Part shown: piece by piece, positions 1 to 7,953 of the stretch
Numbering within the stretch: the first letter of the stretch is position 1
Layout: the number at the start of each line of letters is the position of its first letter
Origin: Flavobacteriales bacterium
GTDB lineage: Bacteria > Bacteroidota > Bacteroidia > NS11-12g > UBA9320
Length of the DNA: 64,000 nt
NCBI GenBank assembly: GCA_020635355.1
Contig: JACJZW010000015.1
Coordinates: 1-64,000, forward strand
Reading direction: 5' to 3'
The notes under the pieces: model-generated
What the model was told of the DNA's origin: nothing
The model's database searches: none
Seen by the model: only the letters and a program-made list of their open reading frames with translations
Program-made: the position numbers and the translations under genes

Positions 1-2961
1 ACCAAACTGGCTTCGGTACACAAACTCAATGGAGATGGTATCGGCAGCTTTGGTACCCAACGGAATGGTATTCTCATCAATGTTCAAGACAAAGTTCTGA
101 GGTGCACCCGGTGCTCCGGAACCCAGATCTTTGAGAATCTTGCTCCAGTCATAGGTCTTACAGTCCACACAGTTCCAGGCTTGTCGGCCCAGATCCGGGT
201 TACCCGGCAACTTGATGATCTTATCGCTCTTCAGATTAACCACCTGCTTGTCCTGACAGAAGTAACCTTCACGCAGCTCTACCGTTGGAAGTGGGTTAAC
301 CTTGATCTGGAATGAATCGTTCTTCACACAACCTGTGTTCGGATCCACATAGGTATAGGTAATCTGATGTGTTGTTGTATTGGTTCCACATGCCAGGGCT
401 GTTTCAAAGATGTAGCCGCTGGACACGTATGATGGGTTTTTCTTACAAGACCACCATCCACCGGTTGTTTTGGAATCTTCCAACAGACGAAGGTTAATTA
501 CACCCGCATCACAACACACCTCCACATTGGACGGCATTTTCACAACAGGTAACGGATTCACCGTGACCTTGACGGTATCGTTGTCAAAACACGTCGTGGT
601 ATCCTCGGTGATATAGAGTTCGAGGTCAAACGAGGTCGTTGACTTAATGTTATAGGTTAATGTATCCATCGTCCCGAGATACTGTCTCGGATTAGCGGTG
701 ATGTCATACCATCTGTACGTCCCCGATTGATATTGCTTCGTGACCGTATCCAGTCCTTCCGCGTCAATGAACAACAGATCATTCCAGCAAAGTGTCAGAT
801 CCGGACCGGCACCAGCCTTAACCGTATCGTTCACATTGAGGTACATCGTGTCGGTAGCAGAACAGCCTAAGCTATCCACGACCTTGATGATATACTCTCC
901 TTCGATGTTGGCAATCAGGATGGAATCCCGACTGATTAACGCGTTATTCAGGAACCACTCCTTATATAAGGTATCACCCTGACGAATACGTATTTCGGAT
1001 GTATCACGAGGATCATCCCAATAAGCCAGGGAGTCATTCGGTACCAATTTGATGGTATCGTAGGTACAAATTCGTCGGTCAGGACCAATGAATACCAATG
1101 GATTTTCCTTGAGGAATACCGTTACACTATCCCATGCCGTACAATTGTTGGCATCCGTGATCTCAACATAATAACTGGAATCTGTGGTCCAATTAGGAAT
1201 GTTAACATCAATATAGTCGGTGGTATCCCCTGTTCCCCATTGGAACTTAATAGGTTGTGAACCATTGAGAATCTGAGGTTGAAGTTTTAAGGTTGTACCA
1301 GCACATACGAAGGTATCCGGTCCAAGAGCCAAATCCACTTCCAACAATGGCGGAACAATCAGTGTGTCGAAGTAATCGTTCGGACAGTTCGACTTGTTGT
1401 TCACCGTATGCTGAATGATATACTTACCTCCTGATCGGAACAGGATGGTATCCTTCACCTTGGAGCTAAAGAAACCACCAGTACTTTCAAAGAAGGCTTT
1501 CTTTCGATCAAACAGGAGCACTCCGTTGGAGTCCCTCAACTGCCAGGAATATTTGGCTGGTGTTTTAAAGCCATTTACAATTTTGGATTCAAGGGCATAT
1601 CGTCCACAATCCAAGGTATCAATATCGCGCTCTGTTTCGGCGATTGGCTTAACCAATACCGTGAAGGCACGAACGGTAACCGCGTTCAACGGACAAGCGT
1701 TGTCACGAGCAGTTACTGTAAAGGAATACGGAAGATCACTCGCAGAACCAACAGCTGGAGTCCAGCAGAAACGGCCTGTTTGGTGCAAGGCAGTAGGGTT
1801 TACAACGGTGAAGTTCGCACCAGGAATACCTCTGTTCCACTTGATAGTTACGGTATCTGGTGGAGGAGATGTTTGTGGTGGTGGTGGAACTTTAACCTTA
1901 TCGTCTGTAGTAATGTTAAAGCAAAGCTGAGTGCCTTCACACACATCATGTGAGAACGGTGGATCAATAATCGGTGGGTTGTTACCCGGACATGTCTTCG
2001 CAATAAACTGCATGTCCCGCCGGGTAATACCAATCAACTCGTATTTACCGGACGAATTCTTTCTCCACTCATTTACCTGAAGTACGGCCACTGTAATCTC
2101 ATCACACTTGGTTGGTGTGAAGATCAGGTCACCTGTTTCTGGGTCAAGGTAGATACCAATTGGTGGGTTGGCATTTGGATTAACCACTCCTTTTCCAGTT
2201 GGATCGTATACTTTAAATGGTGTGTTCTTGGTGTACTGTCCGCTGTATCCAATGGCAGAGTTCTGCGCTTTCAACGGATCAGAAAATGAATAGGACAACG
2301 AGTCAAAGTTGGACGTATCCGATGCCCCGTTGTTATAGTAAAATGGTTGGTTACAACACAGGAAGGCAATTGGCTCCGTTGTCAGTGCAGGTGATGAGTT
2401 ACAAGGTGCTTTACACACATCCAACATCGCAAACGTATAGAAGTTCTGGTTGGCCGCTCCCGTGGTAATATCGGAGTTACGGCAACACTGACCGGTTTCG
2501 ATGATAAACTGACAACATTTGTTTGAACCACTCCCCAACAAGCTGCTGTAAGGCGCTTTGTTGAAGTCAATCGTTGTGGTATACTCATGTTCCTCAATAC
2601 CTTCACCCGTTCCGTAGGTATTTTTAGGGTTACATGGTTTACCCGCCGTGGCACAAACCGGTGTTACGTCGCGAATACCAACCAAGGAAAGGCTGACACT
2701 CGCTGAACCACCGCCGGTGGCACACTTGATTCGGGATGCGCTACTAGGATTGGAAAAAGATACCCCCTTACAACTACGGTAGTATTTGATGGTAAACTCA
2801 AACTTGAGTGTATCAACACATCGGTAGGTAATGTCCGCTCCCATTACGTGGGTAGCGTGGGCCTTCTGATACCCCATAAAGAACGTCAACCCAGCAACTG
2901 CTAAAGTGCTGAGAAACAGACGTTTTATTCTGGATAATTTCGTTTGTAAAGCTGTACTCAT
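1..2961 (-). CDS. Large secreted surface/adhesin-like protein, C-terminus beyond window
   Basis: An uninterrupted minus-strand frame runs from an ATG at 2961 to the left edge, giving 987 codons with no stop seen. A signal peptide (about residues 12-36, cut after AHA) is followed by THVMGADITYRC, the characteristic start of Bacteroidota gliding-motility-associated surface proteins. The first 250 residues are cysteine-rich and contain the family-typical DSLSYSF segment. Further on are PKD/Ig-like modules that end in VNPLP motifs (near 550 and 270). Such proteins are usually exported by the T9SS through a C-terminal sorting domain, but that end is not in view, so the route is inferred. It lies 58 bases downstream of another secreted-protein gene on the same strand. 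Substrate or adhesion target unknown. Confidence 0.85.
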   Translation of the reverse strand, partial: MSTALQTKLSRIKRLFLSTLAVAGLTFFMGYQKAHATHVMGADITYRCVDTLKFEFTIKYYRSCKGVSFSNPSSASRIKCATGGGSASVSLSLVGIRDVTPVCATAGKPCNPKNTYGTGEGIEEHEYTTTIDFNKAPYSSLLGSGSNKCCQFIIETGQCCRNSDITTGAANQNFYTFAMLDVCKAPCNSSPALTTEPIAFLCCNQPFYYNNGASDTSNFDSLSYSFSDPLKAQNSAIGYSGQYTKNTPFKVYDPTGKGVVNPNANPPIGIYLDPETGDLIFTPTKCDEITVAVLQVNEWRKNSSGKYELIGITRRDMQFIAKTCPGNNPPIIDPPFSHDVCEGTQLCFNITTDDKVKVPPPPQTSPPPDTVTIKWNRGIPGANFTVVNPTALHQTGRFCWTPAVGSASDLPYSFTVTARDNACPLNAVTVRAFTVLVKPIAETERDIDTLDCGRYALESKIVNGFKTPAKYSWQLRDSNGVLLFDRKKAFFESTGGFFSSKVKDTILFRSGGKYIIQHTVNNKSNCPNDYFDTLIVPPLLEVDLALGPDTFVCAGTTLKLQPQILNGSQPIKFQWGTGDTTDYIDVNIPNWTTDSSYYVEITDANNCTAWDSVTVFLKENPLVFIGPDRRICTYDTIKLVPNDSLAYWDDPRDTSEIRIRQGDTLYKEWFLNNALISRDSILIANIEGEYIIKVVDSLGCSATDTMYLNVNDTVKAGAGPDLTLCWNDLLFIDAEGLDTVTKQYQSGTYRWYDITANPRQYLGTMDTLTYNIKSTTSFDLELYITEDTTTCFDNDTVKVTVNPLPVVKMPSNVEVCCDAGVINLRLLEDSKTTGGWWSCKKNPSYVSSGYIFETALACGTNTTTHQITYTYVDPNTGCVKNDSFQIKVNPLPTVELREGYFCQDKQVVNLKSDKIIKLPGNPDLGRQAWNCVDCKTYDWSKILKDLGSGAPGAPQNFVLNIDENTIPLGTKAADTISIEFVYRSQFG

Positions 2962-3019
2962 AATAAAACGGGCTAAAATACTAATTTTCTATGATCTAAT
3001 TTGGAGTGTTTCAGTCATT

Positions 3020-4555
3020 CTAACGTCGATGTATCAAGACTTTGTGTGAAGAAATGGTACTCGTTGTTTTCATATTCATTTGATAGACACCGTCCGGCAA
3101 TGCATCGCTGCACGGAATCGTAATTTTTCTCATTTTTTTCTCATCCGGGCCGCTCTCCCACACCACTCTTCCTAAAAAATCGGTCAGCTGAAGCTGAATA
3201 ATTTCATCCTCACCGGCATCAACCGTAATGATTTCTCCCGCGGTTACAGGATTAGGATAGAGCCTAAATCCGAGGTTCTGCGATATAGCATCAACGCCTA
3301 ATACATTGAATTCGTTCAAAATGGTCCATACCGATTGGGTGCGTTGTGCATCAGGCTGACCGTTTTCCAGCCCAACGCCGATGGCAACATCCAAAGTCAC
3401 ATACTCGCCTGAATTCAATCCATTGAAATTGTGAATCATCAGGACATTTCGTGTTCCAGGCGCATCGCCGGAAGTGCTATCGGCCCAAAATCCGGAGATC
3501 TGGTCATCCGTGGATCCGGAGTATAAAAAGTTGGTCGCCTCACCGGTCTGATAGCCTTTACCACCAAAGGTTCGGGGTTCTCCTCCCGACCATTTGCCGC
3601 TCAAAATATTTTTCAATCCTTCAGAGGTTGATGGCATCGCTCTCACCGCATCTGATGCGCTGAACCCTACGCTACCATCCAGGGTGAGCTTGGGAAAAAC
3701 AGCCCATGCACCGGGAAGTTGATTTTCATAACCACCTTCGTCATTCAGATCGCCATTATAGGCGTACACAAAACCATTTTTTACGTCGGTTCCGATGCGG
3801 TTATCATTCGCATTTCCAAGAGCAAAATCCAGAAAAAGTCCAGCTTTGAACGTGCTGTAGTTCCTGCTTGAACGGTTGATGAGGTGGTAGCGGACGAATA
3901 CCACATTCTGCAATGCCTTGGAATTGATGGTATAAGCCATCCCTTGAACTTCGATGCCCATAGAGGGCGATCCGGAGACAATGTGTTCTCCCGCCCCTTC
4001 ATTGAGAATAAAATAGGCATTGGTTGTACCGATAAGTTTCGGGAAATCACCTTGAACCGGATCGTATTTTCCATCCAGATCCCAGTCGATATAAGGTGCC
4101 AGAATCGGATTTACATTCGGTGTTGAATGACTGGCTGGCCAGTCTCGTATATCTTCAATAGGTTGGTAGCCGGCTGTGTTAAAGGAATGTCGATGTTGAA
4201 GAACATCTTGATCGGTAAGATTCCAAACCCGGTTCCATGAACCACCTGTAGTGGGTAATCCGGTAATGGTGTCTACCGGTCCCGGCCAGCATTCAGCTTG
4301 TCCTTCCCCGGTATTTATCGCGCCAAACACGGTACCACCGGACTCCCCCATCATCCACAAACCTGCATAATTCATCATGTGTTTTCCGGAATTAGCCGGA
4401 TACTCGGATCGAATCTCACTACCGGTATGAAACAAACTACCTCGGGCATCAACGCCTACAACAAAATCCTTTGTGGAAACCGTTGCGGTGTCCCACTGCG
4501 CCAGTAAGGCGGTGCCGTGTGCAACGAACAAGAAGGTTGTCAGTAAAAGGCGCAT
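3020..4555 (-). CDS. T9SS type A sorting domain protein, function unknown
   Basis: A 511-residue protein. The N-terminal signal peptide (about 20 residues, ending LLAQ) targets it to the periplasm. The body contains Asp/Asn-rich segments (DWDLDGKYDP, GDLNDEGGYENQ) that resemble calcium-binding loops of secreted repeat proteins. The last 80 residues form a T9SS sorting domain: LYPNPVTAGE, a LTDFLGRVVW strand pair, the DGVYQMN turn and a basic end (LIHRR). It should therefore be translocated across the outer membrane and processed by PorU. It begins 8 bases after the stop of the anti-sigma/barrel gene, so it probably belongs to the sigma-factor operon. I do not recognise the catalytic or binding role of the body. 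Confidence 0.85.
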   Translation of the reverse strand: MRLLLTTFLFVAHGTALLAQWDTATVSTKDFVVGVDARGSLFHTGSEIRSEYPANSGKHMMNYAGLWMMGESGGTVFGAINTGEGQAECWPGPVDTITGLPTTGGSWNRVWNLTDQDVLQHRHSFNTAGYQPIEDIRDWPASHSTPNVNPILAPYIDWDLDGKYDPVQGDFPKLIGTTNAYFILNEGAGEHIVSGSPSMGIEVQGMAYTINSKALQNVVFVRYHLINRSSRNYSTFKAGLFLDFALGNANDNRIGTDVKNGFVYAYNGDLNDEGGYENQLPGAWAVFPKLTLDGSVGFSASDAVRAMPSTSEGLKNILSGKWSGGEPRTFGGKGYQTGEATNFLYSGSTDDQISGFWADSTSGDAPGTRNVLMIHNFNGLNSGEYVTLDVAIGVGLENGQPDAQRTQSVWTILNEFNVLGVDAISQNLGFRLYPNPVTAGEIITVDAGEDEIIQLQLTDFLGRVVWESGPDEKKMRKITIPCSDALPDGVYQMNMKTTSTISSHKVLIHRR

Positions 4556-4563
4556 GTCCGGAA

Positions 4564-6042
4564 TCAGAAATGATACTTCAATCCAACCATCAACGAGAAG
4601 GTATAGTCGTACTGATTGAGACCATACTGTCCGGAAGTGGTTGGTGAAATCACATAATTAAATCGGGTTGCACCTAAAAGAGTGACTCTCGGGTCGATCA
4701 GATAACTTGCCCCTGCACCAACGCCAGCAGAATACCCCAGGGTTGACCGGCGATAGGCTGGTGTGGAGACGTTGAGCTCGGTTTGATCGTCCCGAAGAAC
4801 AGCTCCTTTAAATTGTGAGTTAACAATGAGGGCGGCATCTCCATTCAGGAAAACGCCCCATCGATCATTAACATAGGCCGTATAGCGCGCTCCAATCGGA
4901 ACACTGATACGGGAATAGCGGTTAGTGTGGTTGATTTGCTCCTGTACCTCAACCGATTCGTAGGTTGTGTCATAAAGGCGGATGGTTTGTGGAGGGAGTA
5001 GCGGATCATATTGAACAACGTCCTTCCAGGTCACCTGTTGATTAAAGCTCTGATTATACAGGGTGTACTCAACGCGTTCTCGACGGTTAGACCAGTTCAA
5101 ACCGGAGTACAATTCCCAATGTGTATTCAATTCGTAATTCAAATTCGCTGAGGCGGCAAATGCCACGGCCTTGTTCTCTGAACTGTTTCTCAGCATTACC
5201 AAATCGCTGTTTGGATCACCGTCTATCCAACGGTATCCCATGGATGGTCCACCCATGATGCTCACAGACCACTTGCGGTTTGGAACCGTATTCGGTAGGG
5301 TAGTTTCATGACCTTCATCTTGAAGATCTGAATCGTCAGTTTGATCAGGAGTTGTTTTCGCAAGATCAGCCACCTGGGGTTGATTGGATGATTCACCATC
5401 AACTCCATCTTCCGTTTTTACAACAGGCGTATGATTTACATCGTCTTTAGCTGAAGGATTTGTTCCCTGTGCCAACTCTTGATCTGACTGGTTGGTTTGA
5501 TTTGATTCATTCGAAAGATTCGCATCGTTGGTGGTTTCACCTATATTAGGTTGGTGATTTCCACCTTGATCGCCAGTATTCGTATAAGCAGGTTCCCCCG
5601 GATTAGAATTTGAATGGGTTGGTGTTCCCCCAAAATTGGACGGTGACGGTGTGGCTCCGGAAGGTGCACCAGGTTGTGAGACATGCCCAAATTCTGTGGC
5701 ATCGTTACCGCCGTCCGCCAACGGTTGAGTTTGTTGGATTAATGATGGATTTTCAACGACATTCCCTGACTGCGTGCGCGATTGATCACCTGCCCGATGG
5801 TTTTCAACCCCCGCCTGGTCAACCTGCATATTGGTAGATTGGTTGTTAAACCAGAAAATTCCTCCACCAATCAGCAACAACAAGGCTGCCGCGCCCATGA
5901 TGGCTCGACGGTAGATGATCAACTTATTCCTAAATATATACCAGCCGGAACGCTTGGCATGAATGCGATCCATCAACGCAGGAGCCTCTATTTCAAGATT
6001 CTCCAAACGCGACTTCAGTATATCTTCAAAATTCGAATTCAT
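4564..6042 (-). CDS. Anti-sigma-like N-terminus fused to outer-membrane beta-barrel
   Basis: A 492-residue protein with four visible parts. Residues 1-46 are a basic cytoplasmic-type segment. Residues 47-66 are one hydrophobic helix (AAALLLLIGGGIFWF). Residues 67-255 are a low-complexity linker rich in Asn, Gln, Thr, Gly, Ser and Asp with almost no hydrophobic residues. Residues 257-492 alternate in the manner of a PorT-like outer-membrane barrel and end in an aromatic residue (KYHF), the usual barrel terminus. Its start overlaps the ECF sigma gene by four bases, the common position of an anti-sigma factor. Inference: an inner-membrane sigma-binding end tethered to an outer-membrane barrel. 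No canonical zinc anti-sigma motif is visible, so sigma binding is unproven. Confidence 0.75.
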   Translation of the reverse strand: MNSNFEDILKSRLENLEIEAPALMDRIHAKRSGWYIFRNKLIIYRRAIMGAAALLLLIGGGIFWFNNQSTNMQVDQAGVENHRAGDQSRTQSGNVVENPSLIQQTQPLADGGNDATEFGHVSQPGAPSGATPSPSNFGGTPTHSNSNPGEPAYTNTGDQGGNHQPNIGETTNDANLSNESNQTNQSDQELAQGTNPSAKDDVNHTPVVKTEDGVDGESSNQPQVADLAKTTPDQTDDSDLQDEGHETTLPNTVPNRKWSVSIMGGPSMGYRWIDGDPNSDLVMLRNSSENKAVAFAASANLNYELNTHWELYSGLNWSNRRERVEYTLYNQSFNQQVTWKDVVQYDPLLPPQTIRLYDTTYESVEVQEQINHTNRYSRISVPIGARYTAYVNDRWGVFLNGDAALIVNSQFKGAVLRDDQTELNVSTPAYRRSTLGYSAGVGAGASYLIDPRVTLLGATRFNYVISPTTSGQYGLNQYDYTFSLMVGLKYHF

Positions 6043-6572
6043 TTTTCTACGTGTGCTTTTTTCATCAGGTTCATCAGATACTTGCGGGCACGTGCAAATT
6101 GCGAACGTGAGGTACTTTCATTAATACCCAACATCTCTCCGATCTCCTTGTGATTATATCCCTCCACGGCATTTAAGTTGAACACCACCCGATACCCTTC
6201 CGGCATTTCGTGGAGCAGATTCATGATTTCCTTTGTTCCCATCTGATCAATTACCGAAGCTTCAACGGATGGTTCTTCTACATCGTCCAGATCGCCCGGC
6301 TCAAATTTCATTCGTCGCTTATCCCGACTGCGCAAAGCGGTATTCACCATAATCCGACGCATCCATCCTTCAAATGACCCCTCACCTCGGAATAGTGAGA
6401 TCTTGTCGAAGATCTTCATAAAGGCGTCCTGTAGGACATCCTCTGCCTCTTCACGTGAGTTGCTGTATCGAAGACAAATAGCGTACATCTTGTTTGCGTA
6501 TCGTTCGTATAACAAACCTTGGGACGTCCGATCTTCGCGAATGCAACCTTTTATAAGCTCCTCTTCGCTCAT
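6039..6572 (-). CDS. ECF RNA polymerase sigma factor
   Basis: A 177-residue ECF sigma factor. Region 2 is clear (LYERYANKMYAICLRY, then EDVLQDAFMKIF, and the DNA-melting segment GWMRRIMVNTAL), as is the region 4 helix-turn-helix (EGYNHKEIGEMLGINESTSR followed by SQFARARKYL). I chose the ATG at 6572 because GGAGAGG lies just upstream and MSEEELIKGC matches usual family starts. A GTG at 6614 would add 14 residues. The stop overlaps the next gene as ATGA, so the sigma factor and its putative regulator are translationally coupled. Family knowledge: such factors direct polymerase to envelope or stress regulons. The nearest candidate targets are the secreted-protein genes downstream. Confidence 0.9.
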   Translation of the reverse strand: MSEEELIKGCIREDRTSQGLLYERYANKMYAICLRYSNSREEAEDVLQDAFMKIFDKISLFRGEGSFEGWMRRIMVNTALRSRDKRRMKFEPGDLDDVEEPSVEASVIDQMGTKEIMNLLHEMPEGYRVVFNLNAVEGYNHKEIGEMLGINESTSRSQFARARKYLMNLMKKAHVEK

Positions 6573-6753
6573 CACGATGTCCTCTCCAGTCTGTTTACGT
6601 TTTTCGGTTTTCACCTGTTTGACGCGCTGAGGCGTTCATTCGATGCACGCCGGAATTGATTTTTTTGACAATTTGAAACATCAGCCACAAAATCACTGTG
6701 TTTCAACCAGTTACAACCAGGGCAATTTTTCTTCGCTCCCATGCTCTCCGGTC

Positions 6754-6761
6754 TATCTTTG
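6754..6761 (+). promoter_or_regulatory. Bacteroidota -7 box for the Ldh-family gene
   Basis: TATCTTTG fits TAnnTTTG exactly. Transcription would begin about four bases after the G, giving a leader of roughly 11 bases before the ATG at 6776. This argues against an upstream in-frame ATG at 6698, which lies before the box. No convincing -33 TTTG is seen. Confidence 0.6.
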
Positions 6762-6775
6762 CACAAAAAAAGACA

Positions 6776-7879
6776 ATGTCGGCTATTTACCATCAGGTAT
6801 CTCCCCAAAAACTACACGACCTTACCTTAGATATCTTCCGTCACATGGGCTGCACCCCTGAACATGCCCGTATTGCGGCCGGTGTGCTTCAGAGTGCCGA
6901 TCTCCGCGGTATTGATTCGCATGGGGTAGCCCGACTATCAGGATACGTACGCCTTTGGAATGCCAATCGCATTAACGCCGCCGCCAAACCTCGTCTGACT
7001 TATGAAACCGAAACCACGGGTACATTAGACGGTGATGGTGGATTGGGCCTCGTGAATGCAGCCGTCGCTATGGACATCGCCATCGAAAAAGCAAAAAAAT
7101 ACGGTAGCGGTTGGATAGCTATCAAAAATTCCAATCACTTTGGGATCGCATCGGCGCACGCCACCAAAGCCTTGAGAGAAGATATGATTGGCATGGCTTT
7201 AACCAACGCCAGTCCGCTGGTCTCTCCCACCTTCAGCAAGGAACGCCTCCTGGGCACCAATCCCATTTGTTATGCCATACCGGCCGGCGAAGAAAACCCC
7301 GTAGTGATTGACCTGGCCACATCCGCTGCTGCCAATGGAAAATTGGAAATTGCGCAACGCAAGAATGAGCCCATTCCCTCCGGTTGGCTCCAGGATAAGG
7401 AGGGTAAGGTTTCGAATAACCCGGCAGATCTCAAAGGCGGTGGAAGTTTACTGCCTCTGGGCAGTGAAAAGAAAACCGGAAGTCATAAGGGATATGCACT
7501 CTCTGCCTTCGTTGACATATTTTCCGGGGTGTTATCCGGGGCCAACTATGGCCCATGGGTGCCGCCATTCGTGAGTTTTTTGCCGTTGGCTGATAATATG
7601 CCCGGTGAAGGTATTGGCCATTTTGTTGGGGCGATGCGGGTGGATGGATTCCGACCGGTTAACGACTTCAAGAAGAATATGGATCAGTGGATCCGACGAT
7701 TTAAAGCCTCTGAAACCATTGATGGACAAGACGAGGTCATTATACCCGGCGAACCGGAAACCCGGATGGAACAGGATCGTCTAATCAATGGTATTCCGCT
7801 GATTGATCCGGTATTCCAGGATTTACGAACACTTTGCAACGAGTTTGGCATGCCGTTTCCGGAACTTGCCCACAGCTAA
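6776..7879 (+). CDS. Ldh family oxidoreductase (malate/L-lactate dehydrogenase type)
   Basis: A 367-residue NAD(P)-dependent 2-hydroxyacid dehydrogenase of the Ldh/YlbC/YbdR family, which is unrelated to Rossmann-fold MDH. Family hallmarks include the ADLRGIDSHGVARL segment (about residues 40-53), NSNHFGIA around residue 120, GTNPICYAIPAG (about 160-171) and SHKGYALS near 240. The expected reaction is reversible oxidation of malate, L-lactate, L-sulfolactate or ureidoglycolate; the substrate cannot be read from sequence. Cytoplasmic, with no signal peptide. The start follows the TATCTTTG box at 6754. It is divergent from the ECF sigma gene across about 200 bases and appears monocistronic. Confidence 0.9.
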   Translation: MSAIYHQVSPQKLHDLTLDIFRHMGCTPEHARIAAGVLQSADLRGIDSHGVARLSGYVRLWNANRINAAAKPRLTYETETTGTLDGDGGLGLVNAAVAMDIAIEKAKKYGSGWIAIKNSNHFGIASAHATKALREDMIGMALTNASPLVSPTFSKERLLGTNPICYAIPAGEENPVVIDLATSAAANGKLEIAQRKNEPIPSGWLQDKEGKVSNNPADLKGGGSLLPLGSEKKTGSHKGYALSAFVDIFSGVLSGANYGPWVPPFVSFLPLADNMPGEGIGHFVGAMRVDGFRPVNDFKKNMDQWIRRFKASETIDGQDEVIIPGEPETRMEQDRLINGIPLIDPVFQDLRTLCNEFGMPFPELAHS

Positions 7880-7953
7880 ACCGTTCTCACTTCCATTTGT
7901 TCTTTCTTTTTGGTTGATTTGCATTCCCGGCTTGCCCGGAACAAATCGATCTT

